Assembly: GCA_023666275.1 (NCBI GenBank)
Contig: JAMPCJ010000012.1
Location: forward strand, 1 to 60,998
Source of the DNA: Treponema brennaborense
GTDB taxonomy: Bacteria; Spirochaetota; Spirochaetia; Treponematales; Treponemataceae
Length of the DNA: 60,998 nucleotides
Reading direction: 5' to 3'
A program made the position numbers and the translations under genes. This document shows, in pieces, positions 1-8,976 of this stretch; within the stretch, counting starts at the first letter, position 1; every line of letters begins with the position of its first letter. The notes beneath the pieces were generated by a model. The model was not told the DNA's origin. It made no database searches and saw only the letters and a list, made by a program, of their open reading frames with translations.

Positions 1-210
1 TTTCCGCACTTTCTTACAGCGCAGCTTAAAGACGGTATCGTTTTTTATTTTATCCCTCCCCTACACCACTTGTCAATACCCTATCCTACGCCGCCGCACT
101 CACTTCATATCGGGCTTAATTCCGCCGGATAATTTATTTGCAGAAAACTTTACTGAGAAACAATATTATTGAAGATTACGAAAAGCAAATAAAATACAAT
201 TTTAAACCGA

Positions 211-804
211 TTATTTTTTTTCACCACAGACAACCGGAATAAAATGCACTATATAATCTATAAACGAAGCATAAGAAGCTATTAAGGAAAGCACGAACAG
301 CACAGTGGCAGCAATCGGCAACGCAGAGCTGTTTACATCAATCGGAAGACTCAAGCGCTTTACCGTTTCTATTGCAATTGAAAATAATCCGGAAACAACA
401 TAAAGAACTGTTTTTGCTTTGCCGCCCATTCTTGCAGCAATGGCGATTCCTTTTTTTACGGCAATCATGCGTAAAAACATCATGGCAAATTCACGATACA
501 ATATAAGCGCAAGTATCCACACCGGCATATAACCGGCAGCAGCACAACAGCAAAATGTTGTGATATGCAATAAAATATCTGCAAACGGATCGTATAATTT
601 CCCGAAATCACTTACTTCTTTGTTTTTTCTGGCAAAAAATCCATCAAGATAATCAGTAAATTCAGCGAAAGAAAGCACCAAAAGCAGTATGCACATTAAA
701 ACAGCTTCTATGTATCCGCCGAAAATCGACGGTATAAAAAAAAGGGCAAGCACTATCGGAGCAGCCGCAATCCGTATCGTCGTAAACAAATTCGAAGTTT
801 TCAT
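211..804 (-). CDS. pgsA: CDP-diacylglycerol--glycerol-3-phosphate 3-phosphatidyltransferase
   Basis: A 197-residue membrane protein that should make phosphatidylglycerol phosphate from CDP-diacylglycerol and glycerol 3-phosphate. The whole CDP-alcohol phosphotransferase signature is present at residues 51-76 (D51, D54, G55, A58, R59, G68, D72, D76), and several hydrophobic spans follow. The N-terminus (SNLFTTIRI) is typical of PgsA, which favours it over cardiolipin or phosphatidylserine synthases of the same fold. The ATG at 804 is chosen because a purine-rich AGAAAGAGA lies just upstream; an ATG 14 codons earlier adds only a charged tail. It is the last gene before the left window edge; bases 1-210 show no gene. 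Confidence 0.85.
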   Translation of the reverse strand: MKTSNLFTTIRIAAAPIVLALFFIPSIFGGYIEAVLMCILLLVLSFAEFTDYLDGFFARKNKEVSDFGKLYDPFADILLHITTFCCCAAAGYMPVWILALILYREFAMMFLRMIAVKKGIAIAARMGGKAKTVLYVVSGLFSIAIETVKRLSLPIDVNSSALPIAATVLFVLSLIASYASFIDYIVHFIPVVCGEKK

Positions 805-1017
805 AAAATAAATCTCTTTCTTTCTCACTTTTTTGTCAAGCGACAAAAAAACGAATATTTCCCGGAATTTTCAAACAGCGAAAAAACCGCTGCTGCTCGA
901 ACACACAGCTTGTACAGACCGCAATACTCGCCCGGATTTAAATAAAATCAGGCACATTCTTTAACAGTGCATTTTAAAAACAGATTTTCATTCCTGAAAA
1001 TCAAAAAAGCAAATTCC

Positions 1018-1839
1018 TTACGGATAGGCTTTGAAATCCTGCACAACACTGATGCAGGATTCAATTTTTTTCCCCGGCATTTCCTGCCCCGCAAGCATTA
1101 CGGCTTTTTCCACAAGGGCGGCAGAATCGGCGACACCCTGCAAAATAAGTTTTTCATTGTGTATAACAGCATGAAGAAAATTGATATTCAATTTATATTC
1201 AAAAACCAATTTATTGACAAGTTTTTGAGCATCAAGCATCTGCGCGATTTGCCGGCGACCGGCAGCTTCTAAATCCGGCGTAATGATTTCTTTGCATACC
1301 GTAGAGATAACGGTAGCAGCAAGCGGCACATCGACCAAACCGGTATTCAACACAAGATGATAATGGGAAGGTTCTTCATTGTTGATATTAAAAAAGCTTT
1401 TGTGAAAACCCTGCCTGTTCATATCACTTTCGGCAATGCGGGAACGAGCCTGTTTTTCCGTCCAATTAAATTCGTCCATTAAACGATGAATTCTGACATC
1501 ATCAGCGGAAATGCATCGGATAGAAAAAAGACTTTTTACGTTTTCAAGAATAACAAATGCACCGCGGCCAATCAAAACGCAGTTGTCGGCAGCGGCAGCT
1601 TCAAGAACAGCTGTTTGAAGATAATCCAGATATTCATCACGATTCTTTGCAAGTGAGGCAAAAAAACCCGGTTTTTTTTCATCGTATTTTTTCAATTTTT
1701 CCGCAGAAAAACCTAATTCAACAATGCGTTTTTCAATTGTTTTCCGGTCTATAAATGTATAGCCGAGTTGCTGCGCCGCAGCTTCCGCAACTTCATCTCC
1801 CATTGCCGCCACTTGTCGTGATATAGTTACTACAGCCAT
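1018..1839 (-). CDS. Cytidylate kinase-like family protein with C-terminal BON-like region
   Basis: This 273-residue protein starts with the degenerate P-loop of the cytidylate-kinase-like family (ISRQVAAMGDEVA, residues 6-18) and has the family's GRGAF motif near residue 92. Residues from about 205 to the end resemble a BON-type alpha/beta domain. The family is related to nucleoside monophosphate kinases, but its substrate is not established. The ATG at 1839 has an AGGGAGG ribosome binding site; the longer reading frame upstream has none. It is divergent from the NUDIX gene at 1936, with 96 bases between them. Cytidylate kinase activity is an inference from fold only. Confidence 0.7.
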   Translation of the reverse strand: MAVVTISRQVAAMGDEVAEAAAQQLGYTFIDRKTIEKRIVELGFSAEKLKKYDEKKPGFFASLAKNRDEYLDYLQTAVLEAAAADNCVLIGRGAFVILENVKSLFSIRCISADDVRIHRLMDEFNWTEKQARSRIAESDMNRQGFHKSFFNINNEEPSHYHLVLNTGLVDVPLAATVISTVCKEIITPDLEAAGRRQIAQMLDAQKLVNKLVFEYKLNINFLHAVIHNEKLILQGVADSAALVEKAVMLAGQEMPGKKIESCISVVQDFKAYP

Positions 1840-1935
1840 ACAGCCTCCCTTAACATTGCGCATTTTCTGTGCTATTATGTGGTTTGTAATTATATCATAA
1901 AAAACATTTTTTTGCAGTAGGAAAATATCACATTC

Positions 1936-2502
1936 ATGGATGAAAAACATTTGACGCTGCAATGGCAGCAAAAATCACGAAAACCAATTTGCAAAACAAA
2001 AGTAATGACCGTTGTTGAACAACGCTGTATTGCACCGGACAACACCGAAGGCACCTATATTGTTATGGATGCCCCGGACTGGGTCGTTACTGTTCCCGTA
2101 ATAGAACAAAACGGCGAAAAATTTTTTGTTATTGTAGAACAATGGCGGCATGGAACAAACGCCGTAAGCTTGGAATTTCCCGGCGGAGTTGTTGATAAAG
2201 GCGAAGCTCCGGAAAAAACCGCAGCGCGCGAACTTCTGGAAGAAACCGGATATAAAGCGGGAAACATTGAATTTCTCGGAAGCGTAAGTCCTAATCCCGC
2301 TATTATGGCAAATCGTGTCCATTTTTATGCGGCGACGCAATTGGAAAACACTTACTGCCGGCATCTTGATGCGGATGAATTTATACGTTTCATGCTTGTG
2401 CCCGAAACAGAAATATATGCTAAAATGGGCAAAGAACCGTATACACATGCACTTATGTGCGCTGCTTACGACATGTACCGAAGATTCAGCAAAAGTTTAT
2501 AA
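1936..2502 (+). CDS. NUDIX hydrolase, ADP-ribose pyrophosphatase-like
   Basis: A 188-residue NUDIX enzyme with a complete Nudix box, G-x5-E-x7-REL-x-EE-x-GY, near residues 75-98. The overall layout (substrate-recognition strands, then the box, then a short helical C-terminus) fits ADP-sugar pyrophosphatases, which split ADP-ribose into AMP and ribose 5-phosphate. Substrate specificity cannot be read from the motif. An AGGA sequence lies about 12 bases before the ATG. The PC4-like gene follows 19 bases downstream, so the two are probably co-transcribed. Confidence 0.8.
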   Translation: MDEKHLTLQWQQKSRKPICKTKVMTVVEQRCIAPDNTEGTYIVMDAPDWVVTVPVIEQNGEKFFVIVEQWRHGTNAVSLEFPGGVVDKGEAPEKTAARELLEETGYKAGNIEFLGSVSPNPAIMANRVHFYAATQLENTYCRHLDADEFIRFMLVPETEIYAKMGKEPYTHALMCAAYDMYRRFSKSL

Positions 2503-2521
2503 AAAATTACAGGAGCGAATC

Positions 2522-2740
2522 ATGGCAGAGGATTTTTCATTCGAAATCACGCAAAAACTGGGAACACTCGGTGAAAGCAAAGGCGGCTGGACGCTGGAAT
2601 TAAATATGGTTTCCTGGAGCGGACGCGAACCAAAATATGATATACGCAGCTGGTCGCCCGATCATCAAAAAATGGGAAAAGGTGTTACCCTGACAAAAAA
2701 AGAATTGTCCGCTTTAAAAGCGATTCTTGAATCACTATAA
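2522..2740 (+). CDS. YdbC/PC4-like single-stranded nucleic-acid binding protein
   Basis: A 72-residue protein with the fold signature of the bacterial YdbC branch of PC4: strand-rich N-terminus, a KGGWTLELNMVSWSG segment, KYDIRSWSPD, then KGVTLTKKEL leading into a C-terminal helix. Members bind single-stranded DNA; a role in replication, repair or transcription is possible but unproven. The start at 2522 has AGGAG at 2511-2515. Its stop overlaps the end of convergent holA by six bases. Confidence 0.72.
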   Translation: MAEDFSFEITQKLGTLGESKGGWTLELNMVSWSGREPKYDIRSWSPDHQKMGKGVTLTKKELSALKAILESL

Positions 2741-3757
2741 CAGCTGCTCATAACGTGCCGGCGCATCGCCGTTTTTTACCACGATAGAATATATGAGCAT
2801 TTGCAGCAGAACCGTTTCCATATTCTGCGCACCGGATCTGAGCAATATATCAGTTTCTGCGAGCAGCATTAAAATGCAGGCGGTCTGCGCCGGATTCCAA
2901 ATTCGCGCAGCTTTTTTATACTGAAGCTGCATTTTTTTTGATGAAAATCCGTTTATTTTTAAATCAAATTCCGACGGCAAGCCTTTTTCCGAAAGACGAT
3001 GCCAAAATTGCAAATGGCGGAAACACCAGACAAGTCCTGCGATAAATTGCACGGCATTTGACTGCTTTGAACAACATATTTTTTGCAGAATAAGCAGGCT
3101 GTTCTCAAGCCGTTCCGCAGAAGATACATCCGCCGTCATAGCGGAAAAAAGCGAAAAAGGTGTTTCTTCTCTGTTATTCGCAAGAACATTTTCCACATCG
3201 TCTGCCGTAATTTCATGCCCTTTTTCAAACAGAACAAAAAAACGGGAACATTCCGCACGGAGCTCTTCTGTATTATTTTCAACAAAAGCGAGAATCAATT
3301 CTGCCGCATTGACTGTCAGCGAATAACCGTTCTTTTTGAAAAAATCACGAAGCCAAGATTCTTTGCGATTCTCGAACATTTCCCAGAATATTTTTTTGTT
3401 TTCTTTTGGTATGATGTTTTCAAGTTTTTTTTCAACAGATGTTTCTTCGGAAACAAGCACCAGCACCGAACCGTCCGCATAGGCACCGGATGCCTCCTGA
3501 GCCCAAGAAGCAATAGTTTCGATTTCGTCTTTTTTCTTTATCAGTTCCGCGTTCCGCAAAACAACAAATTTCGCAGCAGCAAACAAAGAACCGTTTCTCA
3601 GCAATGAAACAACTTCCTGCACGGAAATTTCCGAGGCATATAATACATAACTATCAAGCTGTCCGTATTTTTTTTCAGCGGCAGCTTTTATATTTGCCAC
3701 AGCCTCATTGCGATCGCCTGCTTCCGGACCGGTGAAAAGATATAACAGCGCCGCCAT
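2735..3757 (-). CDS. holA: DNA polymerase III subunit delta
   Basis: A 340-residue clamp-loader delta subunit, which opens the DnaN sliding clamp for loading on DNA. The N-terminus (LYLFTGPEAGDRNEAV) is the HolA start motif, and length and helical C-terminal collar region fit the family. Delta subunits have a degenerate P-loop, as seen here. The ATG at 3757 is preferred; an adjacent TTG at 3760 is in frame. An AGGG lies 7 bases before the ATG. Its target gene dnaN is also in this window, at 36135. Confidence 0.8.
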   Translation of the reverse strand: MAALLYLFTGPEAGDRNEAVANIKAAAEKKYGQLDSYVLYASEISVQEVVSLLRNGSLFAAAKFVVLRNAELIKKKDEIETIASWAQEASGAYADGSVLVLVSEETSVEKKLENIIPKENKKIFWEMFENRKESWLRDFFKKNGYSLTVNAAELILAFVENNTEELRAECSRFFVLFEKGHEITADDVENVLANNREETPFSLFSAMTADVSSAERLENSLLILQKICCSKQSNAVQFIAGLVWCFRHLQFWHRLSEKGLPSEFDLKINGFSSKKMQLQYKKAARIWNPAQTACILMLLAETDILLRSGAQNMETVLLQMLIYSIVVKNGDAPARYEQLL

Positions 3758-3860
3758 CAAGATGCCCTAATGATATTTAAAAAGGTACCGAAGATTTTTA
3801 CATTGCCGAAATACGGTTTGTATACGGAATTTTTCGATTGCGGCAGAATGCACGATGATT

Positions 3861-4127
3861 TCATTCTTCTTCAAATCTTTTTTCAAATAAATTGCATATA
3901 GCATCAACAGCGACTTGTTCGTCGGCGCCGCTAGCGCGCACAACCAAATTTGTATTATATCCCGCCGCCATAGTAATGACACCCATAATCGATTTTGCAT
4001 TTACAACAATTTCATCTTTTGAAATAAGAATTTCTGACTGAAATTTATTCGCAGTCTGAGCAATCAATGCTGCCGGACGGGCATGAATTCCTGCTCGATT
4101 TCGCACTGTCAGAATTTTTTCAACCAT
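3861..4127 (-). CDS. ptsH: Phosphocarrier protein HPr
   Basis: An 88-residue HPr. With the ATG at 4127 the PtsI-phosphorylated histidine falls exactly at residue 15 (AGIHARPA) and the regulatory serine exactly at residue 46 (AKSIMG), which fixes the start; a GTG 12 bases upstream is less likely. Ser46 is the target of HprK encoded immediately upstream, and His15 is the target of PtsI at 22230. AGGAG lies about 13 bases before the ATG. It is the last gene of the rpoN-hpf-hprK-ptsH block. No enzyme II gene is present in the window. Confidence 0.92.
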   Translation of the reverse strand: MVEKILTVRNRAGIHARPAALIAQTANKFQSEILISKDEIVVNAKSIMGVITMAAGYNTNLVVRASGADEQVAVDAICNLFEKRFEEE

Positions 4128-4150
4128 ACGCTTTCCCACTCTCCTTCCCG

Positions 4151-5143
4151 TTAATAATAGTCATCACTGCCGTAATAAACCGTTTGCATTTCATCTTTTT
4201 CAATCCATTTTAAAACATTTTGATTAAATTCTTTTGCGGAAAAATATCCCATGGATTTTAAACGTTCATTCATGGCTGCGGTTTCCACAATGATGGGCAT
4301 GTTTCGTCCTGGCTTTACCGGAATTTCAAGCATCGGAATTTTTACGCCGAGCAAATCAACCGTGCACTGTATGGTTCCAAGTCGATCGTATACTTTATTG
4401 GAATTCCATTCTTCCATTTTAACGACGAGCTGAACTTCTTTCTGCTCCCTAATCGATCCGACTCCGTACAACTGCGCGATATTGATAACTCCAAGACCGC
4501 GGATTTCCATGTGATGATTTACTATTTTGCTTGCGCCCTGCCCCATAATTGCATTTCCATGCACACAGCGTATGTCAACGACATCATCCGCAACAAGACG
4601 GTGCCCGCGCTCGATAAGTTCAAGCGCTGTTTCGCTTTTGCCGACACCAGATTCGCCCATCAGAATGATGCCGATTCCATAGACATCAACTAAAACACCG
4701 TGGATTACTCTGTGCGGCGCAAAGATGCTTGAAAACACCCGCAACAATCTGCTCGACAATTCACTTGATTCAAGATCTGTCTGCAAAACCGGACAGCCGG
4801 CTTCATCCGCTATAGAAGAAAACTGTTCCGCAACTGCTAATCCGTGTGTAAAAATACAGCATGGAATTTGATACGTAAATAACTGACGGATAAATTCAAG
4901 CTTGTTTTCGTATATCAGTTTGTTCAAATACGCGACTTCGCCCCGCCCGAACAGCTGAACGCGCTGATGCGCGAATGATTCATAGAACCCGGACAATGCA
5001 AGCCCCGGACGGTTTAAATCCGGAACAGTAATTTCTCTGATTAACCCTTTTCTGCCGCTCAAACACCGGAGATTTAATGCATTGTGCCCTTTCAGATCCA
5101 AATCAAGAAGATCGAGTACTGTGAATTTTTTTTCCGTCGTCAT
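4151..5143 (-). CDS. hprK: HPr kinase/phosphorylase
   Basis: A 330-residue bifunctional enzyme that phosphorylates and dephosphorylates Ser46 of HPr. The P-loop GESGVGKS is at 163-170, the catalytic-base region IHGV includes H148, and the family signature MEIRGLGVI is at 212-220. The ptsH gene starts 23 bases after its stop. There is no Shine-Dalgarno sequence at the ATG. Instead a good promoter ends six bases before it (5150-5179), and an in-frame TGA at 5156-5158 excludes a longer protein, so the message is probably leaderless. In other bacteria this pair controls carbon metabolism without needing sugar transport. Confidence 0.93.
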   Translation of the reverse strand: MTTEKKFTVLDLLDLDLKGHNALNLRCLSGRKGLIREITVPDLNRPGLALSGFYESFAHQRVQLFGRGEVAYLNKLIYENKLEFIRQLFTYQIPCCIFTHGLAVAEQFSSIADEAGCPVLQTDLESSELSSRLLRVFSSIFAPHRVIHGVLVDVYGIGIILMGESGVGKSETALELIERGHRLVADDVVDIRCVHGNAIMGQGASKIVNHHMEIRGLGVINIAQLYGVGSIREQKEVQLVVKMEEWNSNKVYDRLGTIQCTVDLLGVKIPMLEIPVKPGRNMPIIVETAAMNERLKSMGYFSAKEFNQNVLKWIEKDEMQTVYYGSDDYY

Positions 5144-5149
5144 AAAGCT

Positions 5150-5179
5150 ACTATATCATGCAATATCAAATTTTTTCAA
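5150..5179 (-). promoter_or_regulatory. hprK promoter placed at the start codon
   Basis: On the minus strand, TTGAAA at 5179-5174, an 18-base spacer, then TATAGT at 5155-5150 with an upstream TG (extended -10). Six bases separate the -10 from the hprK ATG, so the expected transcription start is at or next to the A of ATG. Confidence 0.55.
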
Positions 5180-5274
5180 TAAAAGCAGAAAACTCAGGCT
5201 GAATATTTCCGCAGAGAATACGCAAGCAATTGTTTTCTGCCAAATACTGCATACATCATTCAGAAATATATGCG

Positions 5275-5565
5275 TCAGTTTTTCTGCTGAATCTTATCTT
5301 TTTCCTTTTTGATTTTAAGATCAAGCATGTCCATCAATTTATTAAGCGCAGCTGCAAAATCATATTCATCTGCCGAAACATGGGCAGACGCTCCCCAACG
5401 AAAATTCACGGTTGCATCGAATATATATTTTTTATCCTCTTTTATTTTTAAAAGCAAATCAACGATTAAATCGTCCGCATATTTTATACGTTCCAGTTTT
5501 TTATCAACAAGACTTTGCTGATCTTTGTCAATTTCAAAACCGACTGCATTTGTTGTAATATTCAT
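5275..5565 (-). CDS. hpf: Ribosome hibernation promoting factor (short HPF/RaiA type)
   Basis: A 96-residue protein of the short HPF/RaiA class, which binds the decoding region of idle 30S subunits. The beta-alpha-beta-beta-beta-alpha pattern is visible: MNITTNAVGFEI, the first helix (LVDKKLERIKY), central strands, then a helix rich in D and K (YDFAAALNKLMDMLDLKIKKEK). It lacks the dimerisation tail of long HPF. The ATG at 5565 has a perfect AGGAGG; the longer reading frame is not supported. It sits between rpoN and hprK, the usual position next to rpoN. Confidence 0.88.
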   Translation of the reverse strand: MNITTNAVGFEIDKDQQSLVDKKLERIKYADDLIVDLLLKIKEDKKYIFDATVNFRWGASAHVSADEYDFAAALNKLMDMLDLKIKKEKDKIQQKN

Positions 5566-5723
5566 ATAAGCCTCCTGCAAAAAATAACGCACGATAAATT
5601 CCGTGAAGCCGCCTGAAACAGCCGGCGCGCGGATTTTATTTTTTCTGCGTCTGTTTTCTAACATTTACAGTATAACATCGGGACGGATAAAAAGCAAAAT
5701 TTATATGTAGAATCCAGAAGTTT

Positions 5724-7184
5724 TTACGATTTATTCCGGCGTCCGAAAGAAGAACTGATATTCAATTCAAGACGGTATTTTGCCACCGTTCTGCGTGCAA
5801 TTTTTATTCCGCGCGCGGCAAGAATTTTTGACAGTTTTTCGTCGGAAAGTTCGGAACCTTCCTGCTGAATGATTTGACGCAATTCTTCTTTTATACTTTC
5901 TTTGGAACGCGCAGTTGATTCCGACAGTGAATTTTCCGAAGCAGAGCCGGAGGCAAATAACGGAGACTGTAAATTTCGGGCAGCGACCGAATTTGAAAAA
6001 AAATACCGTATTTCAAAAATGCCCCATTCGCATTGTACATATTTGCCATTCGCAATCCTTGAAACAGTCGCTTCATGTACGCCTATTTTATCGGCAATGT
6101 CTTTCATGCGGAGCGGCGCAAGGAATCGGGGTCCATGCTCAAAAAAAGACGCCTGAACGGCAAGAATTGCCCTGCATACTTTCAGCAGCGTTAGTTTTCT
6201 TTGTTCGACAGACGAAATAAACCATCGTGCATCTTTTACTGCATTCCGGACATATTTTGAAACAGCCGCCTCATTATGTCCGGCATTTTTTGTATTTTTA
6301 TAGGCGGAAAAACTATCAGACAATTTAAGTTTCGGAATAATTCCTTGTATCAGTTCGGCAGTAAACAGAGCGCCGGTTTCTTCCGTTTCTTCTTTTGTGC
6401 ACTTACGAACACGTACATCCGGTATAATGTATGCGGTTTCGGAAGACACAGAAAACCGGCGCGCCGGAAACGGATCAAGCGAACGGATAAAATTCAGCGC
6501 TTCGGAAACTTTTTTTTCCGACAGATCATTCAAAACAGCTGAATTACGGGCATCATGAGCGGCGGCTCCAGCAAGTTTTTTTGCCACAAGCGATGTCCTC
6601 GGTTTTTCCAATAAATACATATAATCCGATAAAATCACGAGAGCAAGCGGCGGCGGATTCTCATACTGCCGGGCTTGAATCAAAAGGCTTTCCCTGAGAT
6701 CAACACAAGCAATGCCCGCAGGATCAAAAGAGTGTATCAGCCGCAGCATTCGATCAAGCTGCGCAGGAGTTTCTCCGGCGGCAAGCAGCATTTCCGGCGG
6801 CACGATATGAAAGCCGTATTTATCAAGATTCTGAATAATTTTTTTTCCGACACTGCGGTCTGCTTCCGGTATGCGGCTGACAGACAATTGAAACAATAAA
6901 TGTTCTTGGAGCGATTCCCGCCGTTCGGGAATACTTTCAAGAAACGCTTGATATGTGTCGCTGTCGGAAAAAGACTGATTCTTATTTTTTGCCTGTACAG
7001 ACGGAATTTCAAGGGAAAAATCTTTTTCGATTTCAAGCGCAGGATTTTTTTCGGCTTCTTCATAAATGCGTTCCCGCAGTTCGGCAATGGGCAATGCAAG
7101 CAAGTTGATTGACTGTATCATCTGCGGCGTCATTTTCATGCTCTGCTGCTGCTGCAATACCGGCATCAATCCTAAATCACTCAA
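5724..7184 (-). CDS. rpoN: RNA polymerase sigma-54 factor
   Basis: Sigma-54, which directs polymerase to -24/-12 promoters opened by AAA+ activators. The Q-rich activator-interacting region is at the N-terminus (LQQQQSMKMTPQMIQSINLL), the core-binding and helix-turn-helix regions follow, and the RpoN box (ARRTVAKYR) lies near the C-terminus. A GTG at 7190 also opens this frame, but AGGAG is only one base from it. The TTG at 7184 is seven bases from AGGAG, so I choose it (486 residues). No AAA+ sigma-54 activator is encoded in the window. Confidence 0.92.
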   Translation of the reverse strand: MSDLGLMPVLQQQQSMKMTPQMIQSINLLALPIAELRERIYEEAEKNPALEIEKDFSLEIPSVQAKNKNQSFSDSDTYQAFLESIPERRESLQEHLLFQLSVSRIPEADRSVGKKIIQNLDKYGFHIVPPEMLLAAGETPAQLDRMLRLIHSFDPAGIACVDLRESLLIQARQYENPPPLALVILSDYMYLLEKPRTSLVAKKLAGAAAHDARNSAVLNDLSEKKVSEALNFIRSLDPFPARRFSVSSETAYIIPDVRVRKCTKEETEETGALFTAELIQGIIPKLKLSDSFSAYKNTKNAGHNEAAVSKYVRNAVKDARWFISSVEQRKLTLLKVCRAILAVQASFFEHGPRFLAPLRMKDIADKIGVHEATVSRIANGKYVQCEWGIFEIRYFFSNSVAARNLQSPLFASGSASENSLSESTARSKESIKEELRQIIQQEGSELSDEKLSKILAARGIKIARRTVAKYRLELNISSSFGRRNKS

Positions 7185-7288
7185 AAACACACTCCTGTTT
7201 ATATAATAACAATTCTATAGCTTTTTTTGAATTTATCCGCATCTCTGTTATTTGTTTTAAAGTATAGCATAAAATGCAGCGACTGCTG

Positions 7289-7294
7289 TATACT
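7289..7294 (+). promoter_or_regulatory. -10 hexamer directly before the DUF1015 gene
   Basis: TATACT ends six bases before the ATG at 7301. The codon one removed from the ATG is an in-frame TAA (7295-7297), and no ribosome binding site exists, so translation must start at 7301. No good -35 element is visible. Confidence 0.4.
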
Positions 7295-7300
7295 TAATAT

Positions 7301-8695
7301 ATGAACGCATTTAATACATACGGCATTGCCGTTCCGGAAATACTTTTGCCGGCAAAAAATATCGACTTGCAGGCATGGTCCGTTATTGCCTGCGACCAAT
7401 ACACGCAAGACAAAGATTATTGGAAACGTGCGGCAGATGCCGCAGCGGGAAAACCGTCTGCACTGAACATCATTCTGCCGGAAGTATATCTTAACTCTTC
7501 CGATAAACAGGAACGCATCAGCCGTATACAAAAAACAATGCGACAATATATCGACGCCGATATATTTCGGGAACCTTTCAAGGGATTTATATATGTGGAA
7601 AGAACGACCGAATACGGACGAAAACGCCGCGGTTTGATTGCCGCCGTTGATCTTGAAACATACGAATGGAAGCCGTTTTCAAAATCGCTGATACGCGCTA
7701 CAGAAGCAACAATAACGGAACGCATTCCGCCGAGAATGGATATACGGCGGGGCGCAGCGCTGGAATCGCCGCATATCATGCTTTTGATAAATGATCCGGG
7801 GAAAACACTTATAGAAGCAACCGGCGAAGCAATCCATAAAGAAAACGCATTTCCCCTTTACGACACGGATTTGATGCTTGAATCCGGACATATTACCGGC
7901 TGGGCCGTGCAGACAAAAGAACAAATTGCTTTAATAGAAAATGCACTTGCCGATATTGCGCGCAGCAACACCGATAAAGACGGTTCCGCTTTTATGTTTG
8001 CCGTGGGAGACGGAAATCATTCTCTTGCAACCGCAAAAGCTGTCTGGGACGAATTTAAACAAAAAAACGGCGGAACTGAAAATGCGGCAGGACAAATAAG
8101 CATTCCCTGCGGACTTGAAAATCATAACGCGCGGTTTGCACTTGTGGAAATTGTAAATTTACACGACAGCGGTTTAACATTCGAACCTATTCATCGTGTT
8201 TTGTTTAACGTGAATCCTGCTGCGCTGATTGACAATCTATGTGAAAAACTTAACGGCACAGTTTCGTTATTCAGCAGCGCAGAAGAATTGAAAAAGGCAG
8301 TTCTTTCTTCAAAAGCTTCTTTTGGATTTGTTTATGCAGATTCTGATTCTTCTGACGATATAAAATTTGCCTGCCTTGAAACACAAAATACTGCTTTAGC
8401 AGTCAGCAGATTGCAGCCGGCGTTGGATGCATTTTTAGCTTCCGCACCGGCAGAGCATGTATGCAAAGACGGTGTATGCCGCATGGTAAATCCCGAACTC
8501 GACTACGTCCATGGAAGCGAAGAAGTTTTCCGGCTCGGCGGAAAAAACGGCGCAACAGGCATTTTGCTCCCGCCGATTGCAAAAGACTGTTTTTTCAGCA
8601 CTATATCAGAAAACGGACCTTTGCCGCGCAAAAGCTTTTCAATGGGAGAAGCCAGCGAAAAACGTTTTTATCTGGAATGCCGAAAGTTATTTTAA
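7301..8695 (+). CDS. DUF1015 family protein
   Basis: A 464-residue protein of the DUF1015 family. The N-terminal AVPEILLPAKNIDLQAWSVIACDQYT matches the family's opening, and GDGNHSLATAK in the middle is its most conserved motif. Some archaeal relatives are linked to phosphoserine and serine metabolism, but no activity can be assigned here. It stands alone and is divergent from rpoN. The start is fixed by the in-frame TAA just upstream. The gene lacks a Shine-Dalgarno sequence and appears to be read from a leaderless message. Confidence 0.8.
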   Translation: MNAFNTYGIAVPEILLPAKNIDLQAWSVIACDQYTQDKDYWKRAADAAAGKPSALNIILPEVYLNSSDKQERISRIQKTMRQYIDADIFREPFKGFIYVERTTEYGRKRRGLIAAVDLETYEWKPFSKSLIRATEATITERIPPRMDIRRGAALESPHIMLLINDPGKTLIEATGEAIHKENAFPLYDTDLMLESGHITGWAVQTKEQIALIENALADIARSNTDKDGSAFMFAVGDGNHSLATAKAVWDEFKQKNGGTENAAGQISIPCGLENHNARFALVEIVNLHDSGLTFEPIHRVLFNVNPAALIDNLCEKLNGTVSLFSSAEELKKAVLSSKASFGFVYADSDSSDDIKFACLETQNTALAVSRLQPALDAFLASAPAEHVCKDGVCRMVNPELDYVHGSEEVFRLGGKNGATGILLPPIAKDCFFSTISENGPLPRKSFSMGEASEKRFYLECRKLF

Positions 8696-8719
8696 TTGAT
8701 GCGATTGATATTTTCCGTC

Positions 8720-8746
8720 TTGATTCTTTCTGCTTTTTTTTATAAA
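8720..8746 (+). promoter_or_regulatory. Probable promoter of tRNA-Leu
   Basis: TTGATT at 8720-8725 and TATAAA at 8741-8746, with a short 15-base spacer, end about 11 bases before the tRNA. The spacer is shorter than ideal, so the -35 may lie a few bases off. Confidence 0.4.
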
Positions 8747-8757
8747 CTGGGAAATAT

Positions 8758-8840
8758 GCCGGCGTGGTGGAATGGTAGACACGACAGACTCAAAATCTGT
8801 TGCGCGCGAGCGTGTAAGAGTTCAAGTCTCTTCGCCGGTA
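8758..8840 (+). tRNA. tRNA-Leu (anticodon CAA)
   Basis: The acceptor arms are GCCGGCG (8758-8764) and CGCCGGT (8833-8839), pairing with one G-U at the first position; the discriminator is A8840. The anticodon stem is ACAGA/TCTGT with loop CTCAAAA, giving anticodon CAA for UUG codons. An extended variable arm (GCGCGCGAGCGT region) marks a class II leucine tRNA, and the T arm holds GTTCAAGTC. CCA is not encoded. Confidence 0.95.
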
Positions 8841-8874
8841 AAATAAAATCACATATTGCACATAGTTTTATTTT
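8840..8874 (+). terminator. AT-only stem-loop after tRNA-Leu
   Basis: AAAATAAAA (8840-8848) and TTTTATTTT (8866-8874) form a nine-pair stem with a 17-base loop. The stem lacks G-C pairs, so terminator strength is doubtful. Confidence 0.25.
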
Positions 8875-8976
8875 GCAGGCTCAGCTTTTTGACAGCAGCA
8901 TTTTGTTTTTATTCCCGTTTTAAGCCGCTCGGCATAGGCGCTTCCATACAGATAATCCGCATATAGCTTCGGTTTT

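Noticed and set aside
1-210. Gene or RNA at the left edge
   Set aside because: No open frame or convincing structured RNA motif was found in this short stretch.
2315-2521. Longer PC4-like protein starting at 2315
   Set aside because: This part overlaps the NUDIX gene in another frame; the AGGAG-linked ATG at 2522 gives the conserved domain exactly.
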